This document shows positions 18,521 through 28,271 of a stretch of DNA of 64,000 bases, in pieces (positions within the stretch are counted from its first letter, which is position 1; the number at the start of each line of letters is the position of its first letter). Origin of the DNA: Enterobacteriaceae bacterium ESL0689 (GTDB lineage Bacteria; Pseudomonadota; Gammaproteobacteria; Enterobacterales; Enterobacteriaceae); the NCBI GenBank assembly GCA_029433525.1, contig JAQTIF010000002.1:248001-312000 (forward strand). The letters run 5' to 3'. The notes beneath the pieces were generated by a model. The model was not told where the DNA came from. It worked only from the letters and a program-made list of their open reading frames with translations, and did no database searches. A program made the translations under genes and the position numbers.

Positions 18521-18844
18521 GATTACCTCTCAACTTTAAATACAAAAATTAAACTATTCACACAAAAATTATCACGACAGATAACAATATCAAAAATATT
18601 TGTCAGCCATAATCGCGATCAGGTATCCTGTTAGCACCTGAAAGCGCACTCAGATTCCGTTATTATCGCACAGTTTACCATCGTTTTAACATCACCCGGA
18701 ATGACGGAAAATGAGAGGCGTCTTTTCATCGTGCCCAGAAGCAGAATAAGGCATGATACGCATCATAAAATGTTGTTGCCTTACTGTATTATCATAGGCG
18801 GCTCTTTGACTTTTTTAGCCATATACCATAAATAAGGTACTGCC
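18521..18844. promoter_or_regulatory. Divergent yfbV / ackA promoter region
   Basis: A 324-bp gene-free stretch that must hold promoters for both genes. I could not assign a specific operator with confidence. The region ends with a TAAGGT-type Shine-Dalgarno just before the ackA ATG at 18845. Confidence 0.5.
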
Positions 18845-20047
18845 ATGTCGAGTAAGTTAGTACTGGTTCTAAACTGCGGTAGCTCCTCACTGAAATTCGC
18901 GATTATCGATGCCCTGACCGGCGATGAATATTTGTCAGGTCTGGCCGAATGCTTCCACCTTCCTGAAGCACGGATTAAATGGAAGATAGAGGGTGGCAAA
19001 CATGAAGCTCCGTTAGGTGCGGGTGCCGCTCATAGCGAAGCACTTAACTTTATCGTTAACACGATTCTGGTACAAAAACCTGAACTGTCTGAACAGCTGG
19101 TGGCCATCGGTCATCGTATTGTTCACGGCGGCGAAAAATACACCCACTCGGTCGTGGTTGACGATACGGTGGTTCAGGGAATAAAAGATGCCTCTTGTTT
19201 CGCGCCTTTACATAATCCCGCCCATCTGATCGGTATCGCCGAAGCATTAAAATCCTTCCCACGGCTGAAAGATAAAAACGTGGTGGTGTTTGATACCGCA
19301 TTCCACCAGACGATGCCGGAAGAGTCCTATCTGTACGCTTTACCTTATAAACTCTATAAGGATCACAGTGTTCGCCGCTATGGCGCACATGGCACCAGCC
19401 ACTATTACGTCACTCAGCAAGCGGCTAAGGCCCTTAACAAACCGGTTGAGGATCTCAATATCATCACCTGCCATCTCGGCAACGGTGGCTCTGTCGCCGC
19501 TATCCGTAATGGCGAATGTGTTGATACCTCAATGGGGCTGACTCCACTGGAAGGCCTGGTGATGGGGACACGTTGCGGTGATATCGATCCGGCGATCGTC
19601 TTCTATCTGCATGATGCGCTGGGCATGAGCGTTGATGATATCAACAAAATGCTTACTAAAGAGTCGGGGCTGCTGGGGCTGACTGAAGTGACCAGTGATT
19701 GCCGCTATGTTGAAGACAACTATCAGCAAAAAGATGACGCCAAACGGGCCATGAATGTTTATTGCCACCGTCTGGCAAAATATATCGGCGCGTATACCTC
19801 CCTGATGGATGGCCGTCTGGATGCGGTTATCTTTACCGGTGGGATCGGTGAAAACGCCGCTATGGTGCGTGAGTTGTCACTGAATAAACTGAAGCTGCTG
19901 GGTTTTGAAATCGACCATCAGCGCAACCTGGATGCACGTTTTGGCAAATCCGGCTTTATCAATAAAGAAGGCACCCGCCCGGCGCTGGTGATTCCGACTA
20001 ATGAAGAGCTGGTTATCGCACAAGACGCTTATCGTCTGACCGCGTGA
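18845..20047 (+). CDS. ackA: Acetate kinase
   Basis: 400 aa, the same length as E. coli AckA. It catalyses acetyl phosphate + ADP = acetate + ATP in the cytoplasm and with Pta forms the main overflow and fermentation route to acetate. Visible signatures are [11 protein letters not shown] (acetate kinase signature 1), the second signature [17 protein letters not shown] ([14 protein letters not shown]), HLGNGGS and FTGGIGENA. It is co-oriented with pta 79 bp downstream, with a hairpin in between. Intact. Confidence 0.98.
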   Translation: MSSKLVLVLNCGSSSLKFAIIDALTGDEYLSGLAECFHLPEARIKWKIEGGKHEAPLGAGAAHSEALNFIVNTILVQKPELSEQLVAIGHRIVHGGEKYTHSVVVDDTVVQGIKDASCFAPLHNPAHLIGIAEALKSFPRLKDKNVVVFDTAFHQTMPEESYLYALPYKLYKDHSVRRYGAHGTSHYYVTQQAAKALNKPVEDLNIITCHLGNGGSVAAIRNGECVDTSMGLTPLEGLVMGTRCGDIDPAIVFYLHDALGMSVDDINKMLTKESGLLGLTEVTSDCRYVEDNYQQKDDAKRAMNVYCHRLAKYIGAYTSLMDGRLDAVIFTGGIGENAAMVRELSLNKLKLLGFEIDHQRNLDARFGKSGFINKEGTRPALVIPTNEELVIAQDAYRLTA

Positions 20048-20052
20048 TCCCA

Positions 20053-20078
20053 CACCGCCAGCCTGTAAGCTGGCGGTG
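20053..20078 (+). terminator. Hairpin between ackA and pta (attenuator-like)
   Basis: Arms CACCGCCAGC and GCTGGCGGTG surround a 6-nt loop and are followed by CTGTTTTA, a short T-run. It could act as a partial terminator or an mRNA stabiliser that sets the ratio of ackA to pta product. Confidence 0.7.
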
Positions 20079-20126
20079 CTGTTTTATCTCCCGCCGAATG
20101 CTGGCGGTTATCAACAAGGAGATATC

Positions 20127-22268
20127 GTGTCCCGTATCATTATGCTGATTCCAACCGGAACCAACGTTGGCCTGACCAGTGTCAGTCTCGGTGTTATCCG
20201 CGCTATGGAACGTAAAGGTGTTCGTTTAAGCGTTTTTAAACCGATCGCACAGTCCCGTGCTGGCGATGATGCGCCTGATCATACCACCACCATTATCCGC
20301 GCCACTTCCGACCTTCCTGCGGCTGAGCCTCTGAAAATAAGCCATGTTGAGTCGCTGCTCTCCAGCAATCAGAAAGATGTGCTGATGGAAGAGATCGTGG
20401 CTAATTACCATGAAACGGCACAGAATGCCGAAGTGGTGCTGGTAGAGGGGTTGGTTCCCACCCGGAATCATCAGTTTGCCCAGGCGTTAAATTATGATAT
20501 TGCCAAAACGCTGAACGCAGAAATTGTCTTTGTTATGTCACAGGATTCTGAAACTCCTGAGCAACTGAAAGAACGTATCGCATTGACCCGTAATAGCTTC
20601 GGTGGTGTCAGAAACAGCAATATCATCGGGGTTATTATTAACCGCCTGAATGCCCCGGTTGATCCGCAAGGCTGCCCGCGCCCGGATCTGTCTGAAATCT
20701 TCGATGAAGCTTCCCAGAGCAATGCGGTACATCTCGACCCGAATCAGTTGGGTCTTGATGGCACGCTGCCTGTTCTTGGCGCGATACCGTGGAACATCGA
20801 TTTGATCGCCACCCGGGCGATTGATATGGCGCATCACCTGGATGCCACCATCATCAATCAAGGGGATATTGATACTCGCCGCCTGAAATCCGTCTCCTTC
20901 TGCGCACGCAGTATCCCGCACATGCTGGAACACTTCCGTGCCGGTTCGTTGCTGGTCACTTCGGCTGATCGTCCTGATGTGCTGGTCGCCATTTGTCTTG
21001 CAGCGATGAATGGCGTTGAAATTGGCGGCGTATTGCTGACCGGCGGCTATGAAATGGACCCACGGATCAGCAAACTCTGCGAGCGGGCATTCGCCACCGG
21101 TCTGCCGGTCTTTATGGTCAAAACCAATACCTGGCAAACCTCACTGAATCTGCAACGTGTTAATCTGGAAGTGCCGTCGGACGATCATGAACGTATTGAG
21201 AAAATTCAGGAGTTCGTCGCCGGTTACATTAATGCTGACTGGATCGAGTCGCTCACGGCTACCTCTGAACGTAGCCGCCGTCTCTCACCACCGGCCTTCC
21301 GCTATCAGCTGACCGAGCTGGCACGTAAAGCTGGTAAACGGGTGGTCTTGCCGGAAGGCGACGAGCCCCGTACCGTTAAAGCGGCCGCTATCTGTGCCGA
21401 GCGTGGGATTGCTACCTGTATATTGCTCGGCAACCCCGATGAAATTCAGCGTGTCGCAGCGGCACAGGGGATTGAGCTAGGCAGCGGTATCGAAATTATC
21501 GATCCAGCGGTGGAGCGTGAGAAATATGTTGGCCGTCTGGTCGAACTACGCAAGAACAAAGGCATGACCGAAACCGTAGCCCGTGAGCAGCTGGAAGATA
21601 ATGTAGTGCTCGGTACACTGATGCTGGAGCAAAACGAAGTCGATGGTCTGGTGTCTGGTGCAGTACACACCACCGCCAATACCATTCGTCCGCCGTTACA
21701 GCTGATTAAAACCGCGCCCGGCAGCTCTCTGGTTTCCTCTGTGTTCTTCATGCTGTTGCCTGAGCAGGTTTACGTTTATGGTGACTGCGCCATCAATCCT
21801 GATCCGACCGCAGAACAACTGGCTGAAATTGCGATTCAGTCTGCTGAGTCCGCGATTGCGTTCGGTATCGAACCGCGTGTTGCGATGCTCTCTTACTCAA
21901 CCGGTAACTCGGGTGCGGGCAGTGATGTCGAGAAAGTGCGTGAGGCCACCCGTCTGGCGCAGGAAAAACGCCCCGATTTGATGATCGATGGCCCACTGCA
22001 ATACGATGCCGCTGTAATGGCAGATGTCGCGAAGTCCAAAGCACCGAATTCACCGGTGGCTGGCCGCGCTACCGTCTTTATTTTCCCGGATCTGAATACC
22101 GGTAATACGACTTATAAAGCGGTACAGCGTTCTGCCGATCTGATTTCTATCGGCCCGATGTTGCAGGGGATGCGTAAACCGGTGAATGATTTATCGCGTG
22201 GCGCGCTGGTTGATGATATCGTCTATACTATTGCATTGACAGCAATCCAGGCTTCTCAGCAGCACTAA
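20127..22268 (+). CDS. pta: Phosphate acetyltransferase
   Basis: 713 aa from GTG 20127 (RBS AAGGAG 5 bp upstream), close to the 714 aa of E. coli. It interconverts acetyl-CoA and acetyl phosphate. It has the enterobacterial three-part build: an N-terminal P-loop/BioD-like domain ([15 protein letters not shown]), a central DRTGG-like domain, and a C-terminal catalytic PTA_PTB domain ([15 protein letters not shown], [19 protein letters not shown] [20 protein letters not shown]). Operon with ackA. Confidence 0.98.
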   Translation: MSRIIMLIPTGTNVGLTSVSLGVIRAMERKGVRLSVFKPIAQSRAGDDAPDHTTTIIRATSDLPAAEPLKISHVESLLSSNQKDVLMEEIVANYHETAQNAEVVLVEGLVPTRNHQFAQALNYDIAKTLNAEIVFVMSQDSETPEQLKERIALTRNSFGGVRNSNIIGVIINRLNAPVDPQGCPRPDLSEIFDEASQSNAVHLDPNQLGLDGTLPVLGAIPWNIDLIATRAIDMAHHLDATIINQGDIDTRRLKSVSFCARSIPHMLEHFRAGSLLVTSADRPDVLVAICLAAMNGVEIGGVLLTGGYEMDPRISKLCERAFATGLPVFMVKTNTWQTSLNLQRVNLEVPSDDHERIEKIQEFVAGYINADWIESLTATSERSRRLSPPAFRYQLTELARKAGKRVVLPEGDEPRTVKAAAICAERGIATCILLGNPDEIQRVAAAQGIELGSGIEIIDPAVEREKYVGRLVELRKNKGMTETVAREQLEDNVVLGTLMLEQNEVDGLVSGAVHTTANTIRPPLQLIKTAPGSSLVSSVFFMLLPEQVYVYGDCAINPDPTAEQLAEIAIQSAESAIAFGIEPRVAMLSYSTGNSGAGSDVEKVREATRLAQEKRPDLMIDGPLQYDAAVMADVAKSKAPNSPVAGRATVFIFPDLNTGNTTYKAVQRSADLISIGPMLQGMRKPVNDLSRGALVDDIVYTIALTAIQASQQH

Positions 22269-22272
22269 GTCT

Positions 22273-22296
22273 GTTATCGGGTCGTGACCCGATAAC
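22273..22296. repeat. Palindrome after pta
   Basis: GTTATCGGGTC / GACCCGATAAC, an 11-bp perfect inverted repeat with a 2-nt loop immediately after the pta stop. No T-run follows directly. It may stabilise the pta mRNA 3' end ahead of the true terminator. Confidence 0.7.
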
Positions 22297-22306
22297 GGCA
22301 ATCAAA

Positions 22307-22344
22307 ACAGTGGCGGATGACCGTATCTACCGCCACTGTTTTTA
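22307..22344 (+). terminator. Intrinsic terminator between convergent pta and transketolase operons
   Basis: The 10-bp stem ACAGTGGCGG / CCGCCACTGT is followed by TTTTTAT on the plus strand. A 4-nt A-run on the 5' side means it may also work weakly in the opposite direction for the transketolase operon, whose last stop is at 22355. Confidence 0.85.
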
Positions 22345-22354
22345 TCGAAACCCA

Positions 22355-23314
22355 TCAGCATAACAACAGTTCATGAGCCGCAGAGACAATGTCATGCGCT
22401 GTCAGCCCATACTCTTTTTGCAAAAAGTCTTGTGTTCCCACCTGCCCATAACGCCCTTTGACGCCTACCCGGCGCATGATCACCGGACAGTTTTCCACCA
22501 GCACTTCTGCCACCGCTGATCCCAGTCCGTTATGAATGCTGTGATTTTCACAAGTCACTATCCGTCCGGTTTTTTCCGCGTAGTGTTGTATCAGCAGCTG
22601 GTCGATCGGTTTCAGGGTGAACATATCGATAACCGCGGCGCTCACCCCTTCCTGCTCAAGCAGCTCAGCCGCTTCTCGCGCCTCTGCAACCATAATACCA
22701 TTCGCAATCAACGTAATATCGTCGCCATCCCGTAGTACGTTGCCTTCACCAATCGTAAAAGTCGAACCGGGAGCGTAAACGCATGACGCGAGCTGGCGGA
22801 TAGTACGGACCCAATAGAAGCCATCCAGCGCAATCAGCTGGCAGAGGATATCAGCGAACATGACTGCATCGGTCACTTCCAGCACCACCGAGTGAGCCAG
22901 CCCACGGACAATGCCCATATCTTCAAACGACATGTGCGCACCACCATGATAACCCGCTGTCACTCCGGCATCCGAAGCAATAACTTTCACGTTGCTGTGT
23001 TGATAGTCGAGCGACATAAACAGCTGGTCGATACAGTGACGACTGGCGAATGCGGTGAAGAGATGGACGAACGGCTTACGGCCTGTCAGCGACAATCCGG
23101 CCGCGGTGCCAATGATATTAGCCTCCATGATCCCGCAATTAATAATATGGTGGGGATATTGCTGCGCGATATCTTTCATCTCCATCGCACTCATCTGATC
23201 CGCTTCGAGTGCGATAACAGCCGATCCCGGCCCTATCTGTTGCGAAATAAAATGGGTATAGACCTGGTACATTGCCATGCTGTCTTTCTGTCCTGCTGCT
23301 ACAACCTTAATCAT
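22355..23314 (-). CDS. Transketolase, C-terminal subunit
   Basis: 319 aa, corresponding to the pyrimidine-binding and C-terminal domains of transketolase, encoded as a separate subunit. Visible: DQLFMSLDYQHSNVKVIASDAGVTAGYHGGAHMSFED (pyrimidine domain, split here across two motifs) and VTCENHSIHNGLGSAVAEVL (C-terminal domain). It overlaps the N-terminal subunit gene by 4 bp (ATGA), so the two are made together. The pair would transfer two-carbon units between ketose and aldose phosphates, using thiamine diphosphate. The Salmonella STM2340 gene sits at the same place. The substrate is unknown. Confidence 0.93.
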   Translation of the reverse strand: MIKVVAAGQKDSMAMYQVYTHFISQQIGPGSAVIALEADQMSAMEMKDIAQQYPHHIINCGIMEANIIGTAAGLSLTGRKPFVHLFTAFASRHCIDQLFMSLDYQHSNVKVIASDAGVTAGYHGGAHMSFEDMGIVRGLAHSVVLEVTDAVMFADILCQLIALDGFYWVRTIRQLASCVYAPGSTFTIGEGNVLRDGDDITLIANGIMVAEAREAAELLEQEGVSAAVIDMFTLKPIDQLLIQHYAEKTGRIVTCENHSIHNGLGSAVAEVLVENCPVIMRRVGVKGRYGQVGTQDFLQKEYGLTAHDIVSAAHELLLC

Positions 23315-24150
23315 GATCCCTCATTCTCCAGTTCCAGTTGCCGGATGGCGTCATTCAGTGCTTGTGTCATTTCGCGCGTCAGATACAGATGGTGGGCATT
23401 AGCAGATTGTTCCAGACAAGGCACCCCCTGCCCGAGGATCGTATCAAGGATAACGACCCGTGGCCGACCATCCGCAATCACTGGCGGAGCGGTAATTTCC
23501 AGTAACCCGACGATATCGTCACCTTTGACGGTCATCACATCAAAGCCAAAGGCCCGAAACTTTCCCTCCAGATCAAAAGGGTAGATAATTTCTTCCAGTT
23601 CACCACTGCATTGCCGTTTATTCCAGTCAATGAAGATCATCAGATTATTTAACCGATGATGGGCAATAAACTGGAAGGCTTCCCAGCACTGCCCTTCATT
23701 CAACTCACCATCACCGACAATACAGAACACGCGATTGATCCGTTGCGCCAGCTTATGTGATAAGGCGATACCACCCGCAATTGAGATGCCCTGCCCCGGT
23801 AACCCGGTGGTGACATCGACACCACGGGTTTTAAGACGATCCGGATAAGCGGGTAAATTTGTTCCGTCACGATTTAGCGTACGGAGTTCCGTCAGCGGAA
23901 AGTAGCCTTTGAGCGCCAGGGTACTGTAGAGCGCTGGACCGGCATGGCCTTTCGACAGGACAAAATAATCCCGTTCCGGCCAGTCCGGTTGTGCCGGGTT
24001 GATTTCCATCACAGCACCGTAGAGTACCGCGAGTATTTCGACGATCGACATACAACCGCCATAGTGACCCGAACCACGTTCGGTTAACATTTTGAGTGTT
24101 GTCACACGAATATCACGCGCCAGTTGCGTCACTTTTTTCACGGTCATCAT
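23311..24150 (-). CDS. Transketolase, N-terminal (ThDP pyrophosphate-binding) subunit
   Basis: 279 aa holding the pyrophosphate-binding domain: SGHYGGCMSIVEILAVLYG, DYFVLSKGHAGPALYSTLAL, and the ThDP motif GDGELNEGQCWEAFQFIAHHRLNNLMIFIDWN (GDG...N spacing). It pairs with the downstream subunit (22355-23314) to make a two-chain transketolase. It lies 17 bp after the PTS EIIC gene, so the transported sugar (or its phosphate) is probably fed into this enzyme. Start at 24150; an alternative ATG lies one codon later. Confidence 0.94.
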   Translation of the reverse strand: MMTVKKVTQLARDIRVTTLKMLTERGSGHYGGCMSIVEILAVLYGAVMEINPAQPDWPERDYFVLSKGHAGPALYSTLALKGYFPLTELRTLNRDGTNLPAYPDRLKTRGVDVTTGLPGQGISIAGGIALSHKLAQRINRVFCIVGDGELNEGQCWEAFQFIAHHRLNNLMIFIDWNKRQCSGELEEIIYPFDLEGKFRAFGFDVMTVKGDDIVGLLEITAPPVIADGRPRVVILDTILGQGVPCLEQSANAHHLYLTREMTQALNDAIRQLELENEGS

Positions 24151-24166
24151 GGTTTGCCTGTACGTT

Positions 24167-25525
24167 TCACTCGGTGATGCGTTTTTTAGCCAGCAGATTA
24201 CCGACCACCAGCAAGGCGAATATCGCGATCACCAGCCCGCTAATCGCCAGTGGCGAGAGGTAGTGCGCCAGATGACCCAGCACAATCCCCACCGCGCCAA
24301 AATCGGCATCGGAAAAAGTAGTATTGTTAAAACCTATAGCACCTAATACCGGTAACAGTAAAACCGGCAGGAAAGTTATCAGCAAACCATTGGCGAATGC
24401 ACCGATAATGGCACCACGTCGTCCCCCTGTCGCATTACCAAATACGCCAGCGGTCGCACCGGTAAAAAAGTGTGGCACGACCCCAGGCAGAATCAGCACC
24501 GCGTGCATTTTTCCGAGCACGAACAATCCGGCCAGCCCACCGAGGAAACTGGAGAGAAAACCGATCAATACCGCATTGGCGGCATAGGGATAGACGATCG
24601 GGCAGTCCAGCGCCGGACGGGCATTCGGCACCAGTTTTTCAGAAAAACCGGTAAATGCAGGAACAATTTCTGCGAGGATTAAACGCACCCCTTGTAAAAT
24701 AATGAACACCCCGGCAGCAAAAGTAATCGCCATAATAATGGCGTACACCAGATAATTTTGTCCCTGGCTAAAGTGGGTTTCGACATATTCACGCCCGGCA
24801 CTGATCACCATAATCAGATAGATAATCATCATGGTCAGCGAGATGGAAATCGCGCTGTCACGCAAAAAACTTAAATTTTTCGGCAGGTTGAGTTCTTCCG
24901 TAGAGCGAGAACCTTTCCCGCAGAGGCTCCCCAGCCAGCCGGAGAGGATATAACCGAGCGTACCGAAATGCCCTAAGGCAATATCATCACTGCCGGTGAT
25001 ACGTTTCATATAATGCTGAGCCAGCGCCGGAAAGAAAGCCATGATCATGCCCAGAATCAGCGCACCGATGAATATCTGTCCTATGCCATCAAAACCGGCA
25101 ACCGTCAGGATCACACTGATCATACAAGCCATATAAAATGTGTGGTGTCCGGTGAGAAAAACATATTTCAGACAGGTAAAACGCGCGACGATGAGATTAA
25201 CCATCATACCCAGTGCCATAATCAATGCTGTCGCCGATCCATATTTTTCCAGCGCAATCGAAACAATCGCTTCATTATTAGGAATGATCCCCTGAATATT
25301 AAACGCATGTTCAAACATATCGCCCAGTGGATTTAATGCACCGATCAGTACCGTTGCCCCACCGCCTAATACAATAAATCCAAGAATAGTTTTAATCGTG
25401 CCTTTTACCACATCAGAAAACGATTTTTTCTGTGCCAGCAGCCCCGTTAAGGCAATAACACCGACCAGAATTGAAGGAACCTTAAGAATATCAACAACAA
25501 AATTCAACGCTTGCAGGATAAACAT
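24167..25525 (-). CDS. PTS system EIIC, ascorbate/UlaA (SgaT) family
   Basis: 452 aa from ATG 25525, chosen because AGGTGAGGTG lies just upstream; the longer frame has no such site. A polytopic membrane permease with about ten hydrophobic segments; family traits include GLLAQKKSFSDVVKGTIKTILGF near the N-terminus and FxTGATAGVFGNATGGRRGA near the C-terminus. It takes up a sugar acid or sugar during phosphorylation by EIIB. Genes for EIIB (47 bp upstream) and EIIA precede it and a split transketolase follows, so I infer the substrate is a pentose or related sugar. L-ascorbate itself is uncertain because no UlaG/D/E/F-type genes are present. Confidence 0.9.
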   Translation of the reverse strand: MFILQALNFVVDILKVPSILVGVIALTGLLAQKKSFSDVVKGTIKTILGFIVLGGGATVLIGALNPLGDMFEHAFNIQGIIPNNEAIVSIALEKYGSATALIMALGMMVNLIVARFTCLKYVFLTGHHTFYMACMISVILTVAGFDGIGQIFIGALILGMIMAFFPALAQHYMKRITGSDDIALGHFGTLGYILSGWLGSLCGKGSRSTEELNLPKNLSFLRDSAISISLTMMIIYLIMVISAGREYVETHFSQGQNYLVYAIIMAITFAAGVFIILQGVRLILAEIVPAFTGFSEKLVPNARPALDCPIVYPYAANAVLIGFLSSFLGGLAGLFVLGKMHAVLILPGVVPHFFTGATAGVFGNATGGRRGAIIGAFANGLLITFLPVLLLPVLGAIGFNNTTFSDADFGAVGIVLGHLAHYLSPLAISGLVIAIFALLVVGNLLAKKRITE

Positions 25526-25571
25526 AGTCACCTCACCTATCGCTAAGCGCCTGGTCCACCAGGCGCTAATA

Positions 25572-25844
25572 TTATTGTTTATCGAACCATGCCTGTAATT
25601 GTGCTTCAAGTTCATTAATATCAATAAGATTCTTAATCACGATAAGCTGTTTTTCCGGCACGCCAGCGCTGGCCGCAATATCTTTGGCCATGACGAACAG
25701 ATCCGCCGCCTCGGGGGTTGCGGATGAGAGATCGGCGTGTTCTACTTCGGCTATAATATTGAGCTTTTTCAGTACTTTCTTAATATTCATTTCAATTAAA
25801 AAACTACTGCCCAGACCCGAACCACAAATTGCCATAATTTTCAT
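25572..25844 (-). CDS. PTS system EIIB, ascorbate/galactitol type
   Basis: 90 aa from ATG 25844, with AAGGTG 6 bp upstream (a GTG 9 bp earlier is possible). The phospho-acceptor loop CGSGLGSSF lies near residue 8, with the active cysteine at its start, as in UlaB/SgaB and GatB. It passes phosphate from EIIA to the sugar bound by EIIC. The 149-bp gap to the EIIA gene is long for this operon and contains no clear gene. Confidence 0.93.
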   Translation of the reverse strand: MKIMAICGSGLGSSFLIEMNIKKVLKKLNIIAEVEHADLSSATPEAADLFVMAKDIAASAGVPEKQLIVIKNLIDINELEAQLQAWFDKQ

Positions 25845-25993
25845 TATTATCACCTTGTTGAGTTACCGGCATCTGTACCTCATTCACAGACAGTACATTG
25901 CCGCTACCTGATTGACATCGGGATACGCGAATATTGTCAGTGCCTGTCACTAAATAGCTTATATGGACAGACAACAGAGACAGATAAAATAAA

Positions 25994-26437
25994 TCAGAAC
26001 TGTGCGATTATGTTTATTATTTCTTCCCGCGTGGAAGCCTGGTGGAGTTTCTCCAGCGCTTGATCACTGGAAAAAAGTTCTGCGAGCGCAGTCAGCATCG
26101 TAATATGACTATGCTTATCGACAGCACATAGCATGATAATAACGTCCACAGGGTCACACTCCTCACTACCAAAAGCGACGCCTTGTTGTAGCTTGAGCAA
26201 AGAAAGCCTGGGAGCGTTAACCCCCTCTTCAGGCCGTGCATGGGGCATTGCCAGTCCTGGAGCCAGAACATACCACGGCCCCAGCTTTTTATGTTGCTGA
26301 ATAATAGCCGTCATATATTCAGGCTTAATCAGTCCCGCCTGTAACAACGGTCGGGCACAAATCGCCAGCGCCTGTTGCCAGTCGTCAACACTATCCCGCA
26401 GCGTAATAGTGGTATCAGAAATCCATTTTTCCAGCAT
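25994..26437 (-). CDS. PTS system EIIA, mannitol/fructose/ascorbate type
   Basis: 147 aa. The phosphorylated histidine lies in the motif GLAMPHARPEEGV (near residue 70), as in UlaC and the EIIA-Mtl/Fru group. It accepts phosphate from HPr. First gene of the five-gene operon EIIA-EIIB-EIIC-transketolase N-transketolase C. A CRP-like site lies about 61 bp upstream of its start, as expected of a catabolic sugar operon. No dedicated regulator gene is next to it. Confidence 0.92.
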   Translation of the reverse strand: MLEKWISDTTITLRDSVDDWQQALAICARPLLQAGLIKPEYMTAIIQQHKKLGPWYVLAPGLAMPHARPEEGVNAPRLSLLKLQQGVAFGSEECDPVDVIIMLCAVDKHSHITMLTALAELFSSDQALEKLHQASTREEIINIIAQF

Positions 26438-26497
26438 CTTATCGCCTCTTCACCTACGATCAGTGAAAAAACTTTAGGCAAGGTACTGATGATTAAC

Positions 26498-26513
26498 TGC
26501 GATAAAAGTCACA
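26498..26513 (-). promoter_or_regulatory. Candidate CRP site upstream of the PTS/transketolase operon
   Basis: Reading the minus strand, TGTGA-CTTTTA-TCGCA matches the TGTGA-N6-TCACA consensus at 9 of 10 bases. It is centred about 70 bp upstream of the EIIA start codon, a fitting distance for activation. The call rests on motif and context only. Confidence 0.6.
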
Positions 26514-26705
26514 AAGATAACGCGACCATAAGATAATAGTTCAAACCGGTTATGGCGCTATTGATCCGCGCTTGATCAAGCCTGAAAAACGCTATAAATA
26601 AATGACTGTGCGGGTATTCGGCAAAAAGCAGCAGGCTGTGAACAGTCAATCGATGACCCATACTGTTTACAGCCGCAGCGGAACGGGAACTGGCAGAGGG
26701 AAATT

Positions 26706-27257
26706 TTATTCTACCGGACTGACGTTATCTGCCTTTGGTATTTCATTGCTGGCATTACGGGTCATCCACAGACTCAGTGCTTTTAAAGAGTCAGGGGTAA
26801 ATTCATCGCCACGCGCGTTGATCTCTTCCGCACTCAGCCAGCATACGTCACTGATTTCATCCTCCTGCAAAGCAAACGGCCCATGTGAAACACAACTAAA
26901 CAGGCTTCCCCAGACCCGGCAGTGGGCATCTTCATAGTAAAACTGACCATGATCGGCAAAGGGGACATCGGCGATCCCCAGCTCTTCTTCTGCTTCCCGA
27001 CGCGCTGCATCCAGTCGTGATTCCGCTGTCCATACCACCCCCCCTGCCGTCGCATCCAGCATACCCGGCAAATAATCTTTTGTTTCCGTGCGACGCTGGA
27101 CAAGAATTTTCCCCATTCCATCATGCACGACGATATAGGTGGCACGATGGATCAGGCACTGAGCACGCATTTGCCTGCGGCTACACTGGGCAATCACCTC
27201 ATTCTCTTGATTAACAATATCTATCCATTCAATATCTGGCAAAGCCTGCTGTTCCAT
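26706..27257 (-). CDS. yfcD: Nudix hydrolase YfcD
   Basis: 183 aa, as in E. coli YfcD. The Nudix box is visible as [24 protein letters not shown] (residues about 72-95), matching G-x5-E-x7-R-E-x2-E-E-x-G-x. The upstream part [20 protein letters not shown] resembles isopentenyl-diphosphate isomerase-like Nudix proteins. Substrate unknown. In the E. coli order it is followed by yfcE, as here. Confidence 0.95.
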   Translation of the reverse strand: MEQQALPDIEWIDIVNQENEVIAQCSRRQMRAQCLIHRATYIVVHDGMGKILVQRRTETKDYLPGMLDATAGGVVWTAESRLDAARREAEEELGIADVPFADHGQFYYEDAHCRVWGSLFSCVSHGPFALQEDEISDVCWLSAEEINARGDEFTPDSLKALSLWMTRNASNEIPKADNVSPVE

Positions 27258-27544
27258 TAACCGGGATCCCTGTTCTTAGCGTCCTTCCGGTACAGCCAGC
27301 CTGGATAGCGACAGTACGGACAAACCCCAGCGTACCGGGAGTACGTGAGGTTTTCGGGCACTGTCCTGGGCCAGAATGGCAAGTACAATAGCCTGACAGG
27401 ATCGACGCTGAGTGTTATTATGATGGTATTTAACGAATATCAATCTGTGTCTGCTTTATCCGCTGTTGCGGGCTCCTCTATCGGGTGCCGACGCTGTCTG
27501 ATCAAAATAATCCGTAAAATAGCTCTGGTCTGTCGGGTTCTAAA
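27258..27544. other. Gene-free stretch with an unassigned, possibly dispersed sequence
   Basis: 287 bp between the yfcD start and the yfcE stop. 27285-27420 contains a GC-rich block (CCAGCGTACCGGGAGTACGTG, here split as CCAGCGTACC and GGGAGTACGTGAGG, then CACTGTCCTGGGCCAGAATGG). It gives me the impression of a sequence dispersed between genes in enterobacteria, but I cannot name it. No open frame or terminator is convincing. Confidence 0.3.
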
Positions 27545-28096
27545 TTACGAGTTAATCGTCACCTCTGCAATAAGTTGATTACTATCCAGTGCTAAAACTT
27601 GCAGGTGGTCACGTTCCAGAACACCATAACTGGCCGGAAAACCGCCTTTAGGAATGCTGACCGAGCCGGGATTAAAGAAAAAAACATCTTCTTTTTTACT
27701 GGCTTGTGGAATATGCGTATGGCCATAAATCAGCACATCTCCGGCAGCCAGCGGCGGCAGTTTTTGCGGATGATACAGATGCCCGTGAGTCAGAAACAGG
27801 CGATAGTGTTCACTTAATACCTGCTGCCAGGGAGCGGTGATGGGAAAATGGAGCAGCATCTGGTCAACTTCGCTGTCACAATTACCGCGTACCGCAATAA
27901 TCCGTGATGCCAGACTGTTGAGCCTGTCGGCAACATCAGCGGGAGCATAACCGGCAGGCAGCGCATTACGTGGCCCATGATTAAGCACATCGCCCAGAAT
28001 AACCAGCCACTGCGCGTCATTTTGCGCGAATCGTTCAAGGATACGTTCCGTTGCGGGCAGGGAACCATGAATATCCGATGCAAACATCAGTTTCAT
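27545..28096 (-). CDS. yfcE: Phosphodiesterase YfcE
   Basis: 183 aa from ATG 28096, aligning with the E. coli start (MKLMFASDIHG). A metallophosphatase: metal-binding motifs DIHGS, GDVLNHG, GNCD, THGH and GHTH are all present. E. coli YfcE is a manganese-dependent phosphodiesterase active on model substrates; its natural substrate is unknown. yfcF, yfcG and folX, which follow yfcE in E. coli, are absent here. Confidence 0.95.
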   Translation of the reverse strand: MKLMFASDIHGSLPATERILERFAQNDAQWLVILGDVLNHGPRNALPAGYAPADVADRLNSLASRIIAVRGNCDSEVDQMLLHFPITAPWQQVLSEHYRLFLTHGHLYHPQKLPPLAAGDVLIYGHTHIPQASKKEDVFFFNPGSVSIPKGGFPASYGVLERDHLQVLALDSNQLIAEVTINS

Positions 28097-28271
28097 CTTT
28101 TCTTTCTTCTCCATCTTTCTGGCTCGGAAGCATTGATAATAAACGGTAACAGCAACCCTGGTGCGGTACAATGGCGCGATCATAAAATAGTGGCGTTATC
28201 TTCGCGTCTGAATCGCCTTCTGGCGCTATCATAAGCAGATAGCCGATAAAATCCGCACTCAGGAGGGAACG

